Source: Actinomycetes bacterium (GTDB lineage Bacteria; Actinomycetota; Acidimicrobiia; Acidimicrobiales; RAAP-2). From it: a stretch of DNA of 26,311 nt. Each line of letters starts with the position of its first letter. Position 1 is the stretch's first letter. The stretch covers positions 1 to 26,311 of the forward strand of contig JAJXTB010000024.1 in the NCBI GenBank assembly GCA_021784205.1, written 5' to 3'. The notes beneath the pieces are model-generated. The model was not told where the DNA came from, did no database searches, and saw only the letters and a list, made by a program, of their open reading frames with translations. This document shows positions 18,255 through 25,720 of this stretch, in pieces. A program made the position numbers and the translations under genes.

Positions 18255-18281
18255 TGCTTTGGCCGAGAAATTCGGTAGAAT
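18254..18281 (+). promoter_or_regulatory. Putative infA promoter
   Basis: A -35-like TTGCTT at 18254-18259 and a -10 TAGAAT at 18276-18281 have a 16-base spacer (17 if TTTGCT is used). It resembles the rplC and rplM promoters here. The predicted start is near 18288, leaving about 76 bases of leader before infA. It makes the alpha-operon genes independent of the upstream spc block, from which they are cut off by the minus-strand module. Confidence 0.6.
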
Positions 18282-18350
18282 GGTCAGCCGACCTCGTGGC
18301 ACGTCCATGGGGTCCACTACGTGGCGGATTCGCCGCGTCGTTGTGAATAC

Positions 18351-18356
18351 AAGGAG
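18351..18356 (+). promoter_or_regulatory. Ribosome binding site that selects the infA CTG start
   Basis: AAGGAG, within a longer AAGGAGAAGG, ends seven bases before CTG 18364. It is the only strong Shine-Dalgarno match near the 5' end of infA. Neither the in-frame ATG at 18307 nor the GTG at 18343 has one, and the GTG lies upstream of this site. Confidence 0.75.
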
Positions 18357-18363
18357 AAGGAAC

Positions 18364-18588
18364 CTGAGTAAGCCGAAAGAGGACGCGTTCACCGTCGAGG
18401 GTACCGTCGTCGAGCCACTGCCCAACGCCATGTTCCGCGTCGAGCTGGAGAACGGCTACACCGTTCTGGCTCACAGTTCGGGCAAGATGCGCATGCACCG
18501 CATCCGTATCCTGCCCGGCGACAAGGTCCAGGTCGAGATCACGCCCTACGACATGACCCGTGGACGCATCACCTATCGGTACAAATAA
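18364..18588 (+). CDS. infA: Translation initiation factor IF-1, apparent CTG start
   Basis: Binds the 30S A site and cooperates with IF-2 and IF-3 in start selection. From CTG 18364 the protein is 74 residues, the family length. It is a single OB fold: [43 protein letters not shown] and a [13 protein letters not shown] end. CTG is chosen because AAGGAG is seven bases upstream and the N-terminus [13 protein letters not shown] matches the family. In-frame alternatives are GTG 18343 (81 residues) and ATG 18307 (93 residues), both without a ribosome site and adding Arg-rich residues not typical of IF-1. A non-standard start on an initiation factor recalls E. coli infC (AUU). Confidence 0.9.
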   Translation: MSKPKEDAFTVEGTVVEPLPNAMFRVELENGYTVLAHSSGKMRMHRIRILPGDKVQVEITPYDMTRGRITYRYK

Positions 18589-18617
18589 TCAGGTTTCGAC
18601 AGTCGAGAGAGTTAGAC

Positions 18618-18731
18618 ATGAAGGTTCGCGCCAGCGTCAAGACCATGTGTGAGAAGTGCAAAGTCATTCGCCGGGCCGGTCACGTCCGCGTGATCTGCGA
18701 GAACCCGCGTCACAAGCAGCGCCAGGGCTAG
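18618..18731 (+). CDS. rpmJ: 50S ribosomal protein L36, zinc form
   Basis: Smallest 50S protein, 37 residues, begins [19 protein letters not shown]. The zinc ligands C11, C14, C27 and H32 are all present. It lies 29 bases after infA with GAGAGAG upstream, in the standard infA-rpmJ-rpsM order. Confidence 0.97.
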   Translation: MKVRASVKTMCEKCKVIRRAGHVRVICENPRHKQRQG

Positions 18732-18743
18732 GAGAGGAAGAAA

Positions 18744-19121
18744 ATGGCCCGTATTGCCGGAGTGGACATTCCCCGTGACAAGCGCACGGTGATCGCACTC
18801 ACCTACATCTTTGGAGTCGGCCCCACGACCGCGCAGCAGATCTGTGCGGCGACGGGCATCGACGAGTCCACTCGCGTCAAGGACCTCTCAGAGACCGAGG
18901 TCAACAAGTTGCGCACCTACATCGACCAGAACGTCACGGTCGAGGGCGACCTGCGCCGCGACGTGGCCCAGGACATCAAGCGCAAGATGGAGATCAACTG
19001 CCTCCAGGGCATTCGCCACCGCAAGGGCCTGCCCGTGCGTGGTCAGCGCACCCGCACCAACGCCCGCACCCGCAAGGGACCCAAGCGCACCGTCGCCGGT
19101 AAGAAGAAGGTTACGAAGTAA
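18744..19121 (+). CDS. rpsM: 30S ribosomal protein S13
   Basis: Protein of the 30S head that forms intersubunit bridges and contacts P-site tRNA. The 125 residues contain [26 protein letters not shown], then [32 protein letters not shown] with the usual basic tail. AGGAGAGGAAG provides the ribosome site; it partly overlaps the rpmJ stop. The stop shares one base with rpsK. Confidence 0.98.
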   Translation: MARIAGVDIPRDKRTVIALTYIFGVGPTTAQQICAATGIDESTRVKDLSETEVNKLRTYIDQNVTVEGDLRRDVAQDIKRKMEINCLQGIRHRKGLPVRGQRTRTNARTRKGPKRTVAGKKKVTK

Positions 19122-19516
19122 TGGCTAAGCCGACCGCGGCCCGCAAGGGTCGCCGCAAGGAGCGCAAGAACGTCGCCTTCGGCGTCGCGCACATCAAGAG
19201 TTCGTTCAACAACACGATCGTCTCCATCACCGACCCCGAGGGCAACGTCCTCTCCTGGGCCAGCTCGGGCAACGTGGGCTTCAAGGGCTCGCGCAAGTCG
19301 ACGCCCTACGCCGCCCAGATGGCGGCCGAGAAGTGCGCGCGCGCCGCGATGGAGCACGGCGTGAAGAAGGTCGACGTGCTCGTGCGCGGGCCGGGCTCGG
19401 GCCGCGAGACCGCGATCCGCTCCCTGGCCGCCGCCGGCATCGAGGTCGTCGCGATCAAGGACGTGACGCCGCTGCCGCACAACGGATGCCGCCCCAAGAA
19501 GCGGCGTCGGGGGTAG
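19121..19516 (+). CDS. rpsK: 30S ribosomal protein S11
   Basis: Platform protein near the E site and the 3' end of 16S rRNA. The 131 residues have a basic N-terminus, [45 protein letters not shown] and the conserved end [16 protein letters not shown], which holds the Asn-Gly that forms isoaspartate in E. coli. Overlaps rpsM by one base. Confidence 0.98.
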   Translation: MAKPTAARKGRRKERKNVAFGVAHIKSSFNNTIVSITDPEGNVLSWASSGNVGFKGSRKSTPYAAQMAAEKCARAAMEHGVKKVDVLVRGPGSGRETAIRSLAAAGIEVVAIKDVTPLPHNGCRPKKRRRG

Positions 19517-19521
19517 GACTG

Positions 19522-20166
19522 ATGGCTCGTTACACAGGACCCGTTTGCCGGCTGTGCCGCCGTGAGCGCACCAAGCTCTACTTGAAGGGCGAGCGCTGCT
19601 TCACTCTCAAGTGCCCCGTCTCGGAGAACTCCGACCGCCAGACTCGCGCGTTCCCGCCGGGCATGCACGGCCGCGACCGCCAGCGCCAGGGCTCGGAGTA
19701 CCTGACCCAGCTGCGTGAGAAGCAGAAGGCCCGTCGCACCTACGGCCTGCTGGAGAAGCAGTTCCGCAACCTCTACGAGGAGGCGAACCGCCGCCCCGGC
19801 ATCACCGGCACCAACCTCTTGCAGTTCCTCGAGCTGCGCCTCGACAACGTCACCTACCGTTCCGGCTGGGGCGCGTCGCGCGCCCAGGCCCGCCAGCTGG
19901 TTCGCCACGGCCACGTCACGGTCAACGGCAAGCGGGTCACCATCCCCAGCTACCGCGTGCGCCCGGGTGACGTCGTGACCCTGAAGGCCGTCACGCGAGA
20001 GAACTTCAACGTCAAGCGCAACCTCGACACCTTGGACCGCAACGTTCCGGGCTGGCTTGAGGTCGGCGACGGGGGATTCAGCGTCACGGTGCGTGTCGTC
20101 CCCCAGCGCGAGCAGATCGACGAGTCGATCCGCGAACAGCTCATCGTCGAGCTGTACTCGAAGTAA
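19522..20166 (+). CDS. rpsD: 30S ribosomal protein S4, zinc form
   Basis: Primary 16S rRNA binder; in E. coli it also represses the alpha operon. From ATG 19522 the protein is 214 residues. It has the four-cysteine N-terminal motif C9, C12, C26 and C31 (zinc form), FPPGMHGRDR, LREKQKARRTYGLLEKQF and an S4 RNA-binding domain RLDNVTYRSGWGASRAQARQLVRHGHV. Mycobacterial S4 lacks these cysteines, which argues for another actinobacterial lineage. An open frame extends upstream into rpsK, but homology and position five bases after rpsK fix the start. Confidence 0.98.
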   Translation: MARYTGPVCRLCRRERTKLYLKGERCFTLKCPVSENSDRQTRAFPPGMHGRDRQRQGSEYLTQLREKQKARRTYGLLEKQFRNLYEEANRRPGITGTNLLQFLELRLDNVTYRSGWGASRAQARQLVRHGHVTVNGKRVTIPSYRVRPGDVVTLKAVTRENFNVKRNLDTLDRNVPGWLEVGDGGFSVTVRVVPQREQIDESIREQLIVELYSK

Positions 20167-20196
20167 GCCGACGACGAAGAAGATATAGGAGTCACC

Positions 20197-21138
20197 ATGT
20201 TGATCATTCAGCGACCCACCATCGAGGCCCTGGGCGACGAGGTGGAGAACCGCCAGTCCTTTGCAGTCGGCCCGCTCGACCCCGGATTCGGCCACACGCT
20301 GGGCAACTCGCTGCGTCGCACGCTGCTGTCGTCCATCCCCGGCGCCGCGGCGACGCGCGTCAAGTTCGATGCCGTGCTGCACGAGTTCGGCGTGATCGAG
20401 GGCGTGAAGGAAGACGTCCAGGACATCTGCCTGAACCTAAAGGACTTGCTCGTCAAGGTTCACAGCGACGAGCCCGTCACGCTGCGCCTCGACAAGCGCG
20501 GCGAGGGCCCCGTGACCGCGGCGGACCTGTCCACCACGGCCGACGTCGAGGTCTTGAACCCCGACCTGCACCTGGCCTATCTCACCTCGCCCAAGGCGAC
20601 GCTCTCCTTCGAGCTGACCGTTGAGCGCGGCAAGGGATACGTCGGCGCCGAGGCCAACAAGGGATCCTCGACGATTGGGGTCATCCCGCTCGACGCGATC
20701 TTCTCGCCGGTGCGCCGCGTCAGCTTCGAGGTCGAGCCCGTGCGCGTCGAGCAGTCCAAGGACTTCGACCGCCTGGTCATCGAGATTGAGACCGACGGAT
20801 CGATCAGCCCGCGCGAGGCGCTGGCCTCGGCCGGCAAGACGCTGGGCTCCCTGGTCGAGCTGATCGGCAGCTTCGACGAGGAGGCTCCCGCCCTCGAGCT
20901 CGGCGACGTGGGCACGGCCCAGGCCGCCGCGAGCGAGCTGGACATCCGCATCGAGGAGCTGGGCCTCACCGAGCGCTCGCGCAACTGCCTGAAGCGCGCG
21001 GGCATCAACACGGTCGCCCAGCTGATCAACGCCACCGAGCGCGACCTCACCTCGATCACCAACTTCGGCGCGACGTCTCTCAAGGACGTGACCGACCGTC
21101 TCGACGAGCGCGGCCTCTCGCTGCGCGTGGAGGACTGA
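20197..21138 (+). CDS. rpoA: DNA-directed RNA polymerase subunit alpha
   Basis: Dimerises to scaffold RNA polymerase assembly; its C-terminal domain binds UP elements and activators. The 313 residues have the N-terminal domain with FGHTLGNSLRRTLLSSIPGAA at 31-51 and VKEDVQDICLNLK, a linker around 228-248, and a complete C-terminal domain at 249-313 (ELGLTERSRNCLKRAGINTVAQLI). ATAGGAG at 20185-20191 precedes the ATG. It lies 30 bases after rpsD and one base before rplQ. Confidence 0.99.
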   Translation: MLIIQRPTIEALGDEVENRQSFAVGPLDPGFGHTLGNSLRRTLLSSIPGAAATRVKFDAVLHEFGVIEGVKEDVQDICLNLKDLLVKVHSDEPVTLRLDKRGEGPVTAADLSTTADVEVLNPDLHLAYLTSPKATLSFELTVERGKGYVGAEANKGSSTIGVIPLDAIFSPVRRVSFEVEPVRVEQSKDFDRLVIEIETDGSISPREALASAGKTLGSLVELIGSFDEEAPALELGDVGTAQAAASELDIRIEELGLTERSRNCLKRAGINTVAQLINATERDLTSITNFGATSLKDVTDRLDERGLSLRVED

Positions 21139-21139
21139 C

Positions 21140-21502
21140 ATGCGTGGGACCCCGACCCGTGGACGGCGCTTTGGCGGCGACAGCGCCCACCAGAAGGCGA
21201 TGATGGGCAACCTGGTCGCTTCGATGATCGCGGCCGAGTCCATCGTCACGACCGAGGCCAAGGCCAAGGCCCTGCGCCCGATCGTGGAGAAGGTCGTCAC
21301 CGCGGCGAAGAACTCTCCCGAGGGCTCGGTGCACGCCCAGCGTCGCGTCGTGGCCTTCATTCGCGACCAGGACATGGCCCACAAGCTCTTCACCGAGATC
21401 GCCCCGCGCTACGTGGAGCGTCCGGGCGGCTACACCCGGATCCTCAAGCTCGGCCCGCGCCAGGGTGACAACGCGCCGATGGCGCGCATCGAGTTCGTCT
21501 GA
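21140..21502 (+). CDS. rplQ: 50S ribosomal protein L17
   Basis: 50S protein near the tunnel exit. The 120 residues include FGGDSAHQKAMMGNLVASMIAAESIVTTEAKAKALRPIVEKVVT and PRYVERPGGYTRILKLGPRQGDNAPMARIEFV, a full-length match. It starts one base after rpoA and ends three bases before truA. Confidence 0.98.
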   Translation: MRGTPTRGRRFGGDSAHQKAMMGNLVASMIAAESIVTTEAKAKALRPIVEKVVTAAKNSPEGSVHAQRRVVAFIRDQDMAHKLFTEIAPRYVERPGGYTRILKLGPRQGDNAPMARIEFV

Positions 21503-21505
21503 GCC

Positions 21506-22348
21506 GTGGCCACCTCGCGGTGGCGTTTGGATCTCGCCTACGACGGCGCCGCCTTCGCCGGCTTCGCGGTCCAGCCTGATCGCACCACCGTCGTCGGCGA
21601 GCTGCGCGCGGCGATCCAACGCAGCCTGCAGCTCGAGGACGAGCCCTTCCTCGTAGGTGCCGGACGCACCGACGCCGGCGTGCACGCCTTCGCCCAGGTG
21701 GTCTCCTTTGACTTGCCCGAGGGCGTTCTCGAGGGCGTGGGACTCGAGCGTTTCACGCGCTCGCTCAACGCGCAGCTGCGCGGACGGGTCATCGTGACCC
21801 GGAGCCTCGCCGTGCCCGAGGACTTCAGCGCCCGTTACAGCGCGCTGTGGCGCGAGTATCGCTACCTGGTGGCGCCCGCGCCAACCCTCGACTCGCTCGC
21901 GGCGATCTCCTGGGCCGTGCGCGGCGAGTTGGACTTGGCCGCGATGAACGAGGCGGCCGAGGCCATCCGCGGCGAACACGACTTTCGCGCGTTCTGCAAG
22001 CGGCCCGCCGACAAGGGGCCCGACGAGCCGCTGGTGCGCAATGTCGTCGACGCGATCTGGAGGATCGAAGCCGACGCGCTGGCCCTTACGCCCACGGGCG
22101 GGACCTTCTGGGTTTTTTCCATCCGGGCCAAGGCGTTCTGTCACCATATGGTGCGCCGCCTGGTCTCGAGCCTCGTCGCCGTGGGCCAGGGGAGCCTGAC
22201 GAGCGATGACGTGCGCGAACGACTCGCGTCGCACTCGGGCGTCGGCCTGCCCGCCCCGGCGCCCGCGGGCGGCCTGGCCCTGGTGGCGGTGGGTTACGAG
22301 GCGCACGTGGGCGGCCCGGCCGGGAAGGCCGCTCTACGGCCTCGGTAG
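21506..22348 (+). CDS. truA: tRNA pseudouridine(38-40) synthase
   Basis: Makes pseudouridine in the anticodon arm of tRNAs. The 280 residues begin RWRLDLAYDGAAFAGFAVQPD. The catalytic aspartate D56 lies in GRTDAGVHA, and later motifs are FSARYSALWREYRYLV, HDFRAFCK and FSIRAKAFCHHMVRRLVSSLVAVGQG. GTG 21506 is three bases after rplQ, with no strong ribosome site, suggesting coupling. The last 15 residues are Gly/Ala-rich, encoded by a GC-rich stretch with a small hairpin (22326-22342). The TAG stop is also the start of a -10-like element for the next gene. Confidence 0.96.
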   Translation: MATSRWRLDLAYDGAAFAGFAVQPDRTTVVGELRAAIQRSLQLEDEPFLVGAGRTDAGVHAFAQVVSFDLPEGVLEGVGLERFTRSLNAQLRGRVIVTRSLAVPEDFSARYSALWREYRYLVAPAPTLDSLAAISWAVRGELDLAAMNEAAEAIRGEHDFRAFCKRPADKGPDEPLVRNVVDAIWRIEADALALTPTGGTFWVFSIRAKAFCHHMVRRLVSSLVAVGQGSLTSDDVRERLASHSGVGLPAPAPAGGLALVAVGYEAHVGGPAGKAALRPR

Positions 22349-22351
22349 GAT
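22346..22351 (+). promoter_or_regulatory. -10 element for a leaderless peptidase mRNA
   Basis: TAGGAT overlaps the truA TAG stop and ends seven bases before the ATG at 22359. That spacing would put the transcript start at or next to the start codon. There is no Shine-Dalgarno sequence before the ATG (TCGGCCC). The -35 position reads GGAAGG, a poor match, so the promoter is tentative. Leaderless mRNAs are common in actinobacteria. Confidence 0.45.
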
Positions 22352-22358
22352 TCGGCCC

Positions 22359-24305
22359 ATGACGACACCCGCTGGATTCCCCTTGGAGGACCTCGACCCC
22401 GCGCGACGCCCTCAGGACGACCTTTTTCGCCACGTGAACCAGCGCTGGATCGACGCCACGCCGATCCCCGAGGACAAATCCAGCTACGGCACGTTCTGGA
22501 TGCTGGCCGAGGGTGCTGAGGCGGCCGTGCGCGAGATCCTCGACGAGGCCCGAACGTCGCCCGCGACGCCCGAGGCTTCAAAGATCGGCGCGCTCTACGA
22601 GAGCTTCCTCGACGAGGAGGGGGTGGAGGCCCTGGGGGCGAGTCCGCTCGCCGCGCGCCTGGCCGCGGTCGACGGGATTGCCAATCTTTCAGAGTTCGCG
22701 CGCCTGGTGGGCAGTTTCGAGCGTGAGGGCCTCGCCGGCTTCTATCACTCGTTCGTTGACACCGACCCCGGCGACCCCGAGCGCTACCTAGTCATGCTCG
22801 AGCAAGGCGGCCTCTCGCTGCCTGACGAGAGCTACTACCGCGAGGAGCACTTCGCGAGCGTGCGAGCGGCCTTCGTCGCCCACGTGGAGCGCTCCCTAAC
22901 TCTGGCCGGACTGTCCGAGACGAGCGCGCGCGCCGCGCGCGTGATGGAGCTCGAGACGGCTCTCGCCGCGGGGCACTGGGACAACGTCGCCTCGCGCGAC
23001 GCCGAGAAGACCTATAACCTGCGTCCCTTCTCAGCGGTCGTGGCCGCCGCCGGCGAGGTCCTGAGTGACTGGGCCGTGGCCCTCGGTGCCGAGAGCGCCC
23101 TCGACGAAGTCGTCGTGCGCCAGCCCAGTTACGCCGAAGCCCTCGGCGCTCTGCTAGTGGACGGACGGCTCGAGGCCTGGAAGGACTGGCTCGCCTGGCA
23201 GGTGGTGCGCGCCGAGTCGCCGTACCTCTCGTCGGCCTTCGTCGAGGCGAACTTCGACTTCTACGCGCGCACGCTCACCGGCCAGCCCGAGATGCGCGCG
23301 CGCTGGAAGCGCGGTGTCTCCCTGGTCGAGGGCGCGATGGGCGAGGCGGTGGGGCGCCTTTACGTCGAGCGCCACTTCGCGGCCAGCGCGCGAACGTCCA
23401 TGGACGCGCTCGTCGCTAACCTCGTCGAGGCCTACCGGCGCTCGATTTCGACCCTCGAGTGGATGGGCGAGGCAACGCGTGAGCGGGCCCTCGAGAAGCT
23501 CGAGCGCTTCACCCCCAAGATCGGCCATCCGGTCACGTGGCGCGACTACTCCGCGCTCGAGATCGATCAAGCGAACCTGGTGGGCAACGTGCGCGCCGCC
23601 TCCGCCTTCGAGTTCGCCCGCCAGTTGGCCAAGATCGGCACCCCGGTGGACCGCGACGAGTGGTTCATGACCCCTCAGACGGTGAACGCGTACTACAACC
23701 CCGGGATGAACGAGATCGTCTTTCCGGCCGCGATCCTCCAGCCGCCCTTCTTTGACGTACACCGCGACGCCGCGTACAACTATGGCGCGATCGGCGCGAT
23801 CATCGGACATGAGATCGGACACGGCTTCGACGACCAGGGCTCGAAGTACGACGGATCGGGCCGCCTCGCTGACTGGTGGGACGACGCGGACCGCGCGGCC
23901 TTCGAGGCGCGCACCGCGGTCCTCATTAGCCAGTACGACGCGCTGGTGCCCGAGGGGGTCGACCAGCACGTCAACGGGGCCCTCACGATCGGTGAGAACA
24001 TCGGGGACCTCGGGGGCCTCGGCATCGCCTGGAAGGCCTACCAGATCTCTCTGGGCGGTAACGACGCCCCGGTGATCGACGGGCTCTCCGGCGCGCAGCG
24101 GTTCTTCCTCGCCTGGGCGCTGGGCTGGCGCGACGCGTCGAGACCCGAGCGGACCCTCCAGCTGCTGGCGATCGACCCTCACAGCCCCCCGGAGTTTCGC
24201 TGCAACCAGATCGCGCGCAACCTCGATCCCTTCTACGAGGCCTTTGGGGTCACCCCGAAAGACGCGATGTGGCTCGATCCGGCTCAGCGGGTCGCCATCT
24301 GGTAG
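22359..24305 (+). CDS. M13 family zinc metallopeptidase (neprilysin/PepO type)
   Basis: Zinc endopeptidase acting on oligopeptides. From ATG 22359 it is 648 residues. The N-terminal M13 domain begins at DDLFRHVNQRWID; the catalytic domain has NAYYN at 443-447, the zinc motif HEIGH at 484-488 (H484, H488 ligands, E485 catalytic), ENIGD at 546-550 (E546 third ligand, D550) and a C-terminal RNLDPFYEAFGV. All active residues are intact. There is no signal peptide or membrane anchor at this start, so it is probably cytosolic like lactococcal PepO. An earlier open frame over truA was rejected. It separates truA from rplM, which are close in many actinobacteria. Confidence 0.95.
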   Translation: MTTPAGFPLEDLDPARRPQDDLFRHVNQRWIDATPIPEDKSSYGTFWMLAEGAEAAVREILDEARTSPATPEASKIGALYESFLDEEGVEALGASPLAARLAAVDGIANLSEFARLVGSFEREGLAGFYHSFVDTDPGDPERYLVMLEQGGLSLPDESYYREEHFASVRAAFVAHVERSLTLAGLSETSARAARVMELETALAAGHWDNVASRDAEKTYNLRPFSAVVAAAGEVLSDWAVALGAESALDEVVVRQPSYAEALGALLVDGRLEAWKDWLAWQVVRAESPYLSSAFVEANFDFYARTLTGQPEMRARWKRGVSLVEGAMGEAVGRLYVERHFAASARTSMDALVANLVEAYRRSISTLEWMGEATRERALEKLERFTPKIGHPVTWRDYSALEIDQANLVGNVRAASAFEFARQLAKIGTPVDRDEWFMTPQTVNAYYNPGMNEIVFPAAILQPPFFDVHRDAAYNYGAIGAIIGHEIGHGFDDQGSKYDGSGRLADWWDDADRAAFEARTAVLISQYDALVPEGVDQHVNGALTIGENIGDLGGLGIAWKAYQISLGGNDAPVIDGLSGAQRFFLAWALGWRDASRPERTLQLLAIDPHSPPEFRCNQIARNLDPFYEAFGVTPKDAMWLDPAQRVAIW

Positions 24306-24352
24306 GTGCCTGGCGCGCTACCAACGCGACGCGGTGGGCTCGCATCGAGTGT

Positions 24353-25720
24353 CTAGAGCGGTTGGTCGACGTGGTTTGAAAGAAATCTGATGGACGGGCT
24401 CTCGGCGCCCTCGAAGAGGTCAAGGAGTCCCTCGAAGGTGGACCTCGCGTGACCGCGCTTCCACAGTTCCACCACCATCTCGCCGTGGTACAGCATCGGC
24501 CAGCGCACGTAGAGGCGCGGGTCATCGGGATCGTTGATGGCCGAGGATCGCTGAATCGTGGCGCGAGCCACCTCGCACATGAGATCGGTTCCGCACCCGA
24601 ATCCAAAGGGGTACGTCGCACGGTCGGGTTCGATGGTTTCCACCACCGAATCGTCGGCAAACGTGATGCCGATGTGCGCGTGGACACCTGATCTGATCAG
24701 CGGCACCTCGTAGTCGCCCTGTGGGTCGAGCCGCCAGCGGGGCCCGTCGGACGACAAGCGAATCCGCGGGGCGGAGTCGAGAAGGCTCAACACCTCGGCC
24801 GCTTCTACGGAAGGTCCCTTCGGGCTCAGCCCGTGGGGAGCCGCAACCTGCACCCTGGCGTTGAGCATGCCCGAAATCGGGGTGACCTCATCGCGATGCA
24901 ATGCTCGCTTGTCGACATTCCAACTGCCCGACGCGGTGACCATCGTCGTCCTCGAGAGGGGATCAACGGCGAAGAGCATGCCCTCGCTGAATCCTTTGAG
25001 ACCCAGATACTTCTCATAGACGCGGGCCAGACGCGGCGATACGTACTCTGAGATCTGTTGGGGCGGCGGGAGCAGGCCGAGTCGATCCATGCGGTGTCCG
25101 GCCTCGACGATGTCGTCAGGGATCGGCGTAGCCTCCCAGATCGAGGAGGAGAGGGCGTCTCGAACGATGTCAAAGCGCCCGCCCACCTCCCGAGCGCAGG
25201 CACTCGACACCAGTCGATCACGTAACCCCTCGGTATTCGTGGTGGTCTCGGTCGGATGCCCGCCTTCGAGCGTGCAGTACGTGATTTCAAACGGTCCGGT
25301 TCCTGCGACGAAGATGACCTTCGGTGAGCCAATGCGAGCCATGACGACGCGAGCGGTGGCCACCACGTCGGCGTGCGACCACGAGCGCAACTGCTCATCG
25401 GTTCCGACGAGAACAACCAGGTTGTCAGGTCGGCGCGCGAGTTGGTAGTCCCTCATCATCGTCAACATCAAGGGTTCAGTCCGCTCGGGGACTCGAAGGG
25501 CCAGAGGCTCCTGGCCGCTACGAACGTGGGTGGCGTCGATGAGAAGATCAATGCTCGCGTCGCGGGTGGTGGTGATGACGTGACCCTGACGACGAAATGA
25601 CTCAAGCAGCTGTGCGCGAAATGCGGCCAGATGGGAGGGCACCTCAGAGCCGTTCACGCTGGCGACGCGCAGGGGACGCCACCAGGGACACGCTCGTACG
25701 TCACGAACTTGTTCGCCCAC
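24353..25720 (-). CDS. Protein of unknown function, 455 residues
   Basis: I do not recognise this protein. GTG 25720 has AAAGGG seven bases upstream; a later in-frame GTG (about residue 22) is possible. The N-terminal half looks alpha/beta: RVASVNGSE, then SIDLLIDATHV, DNLVVLVGTDEQ and PKVIFVAGTGPFEI, strand-like segments consistent with a Rossmann-like fold. The middle has SRTTMVTASGSWNVDK and the C-terminal part has YPFGFGCGTDLMCEVARATIQRS and LYHGEMVVELW. No signal peptide, membrane segment or known catalytic motif is visible. The uninterrupted frame and ribosome site support a real gene. Some stretches are visibly less GC-rich than the ribosomal genes (about 50% over 24961-25020, 68% over 25141-25200), so transfer is possible. 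It converges on the peptidase gene, 47 bases away. Confidence 0.75.
   Translation of the reverse strand: MGEQVRDVRACPWWRPLRVASVNGSEVPSHLAAFRAQLLESFRRQGHVITTTRDASIDLLIDATHVRSGQEPLALRVPERTEPLMLTMMRDYQLARRPDNLVVLVGTDEQLRSWSHADVVATARVVMARIGSPKVIFVAGTGPFEITYCTLEGGHPTETTTNTEGLRDRLVSSACAREVGGRFDIVRDALSSSIWEATPIPDDIVEAGHRMDRLGLLPPPQQISEYVSPRLARVYEKYLGLKGFSEGMLFAVDPLSRTTMVTASGSWNVDKRALHRDEVTPISGMLNARVQVAAPHGLSPKGPSVEAAEVLSLLDSAPRIRLSSDGPRWRLDPQGDYEVPLIRSGVHAHIGITFADDSVVETIEPDRATYPFGFGCGTDLMCEVARATIQRSSAINDPDDPRLYVRWPMLYHGEMVVELWKRGHARSTFEGLLDLFEGAESPSIRFLSNHVDQPL

Noticed and set aside
22326..22342. Hairpin AGGCCG-CTCTA-CGGCCT as a truA terminator
   Set aside because: It is only six pairs, lies inside the truA coding region and has no T-tract.
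22206..22358. Peptidase frame starting inside truA
   Set aside because: The extra 51 residues are an Arg/Pro/Trp-rich shadow of truA; homology begins after ATG 22359.
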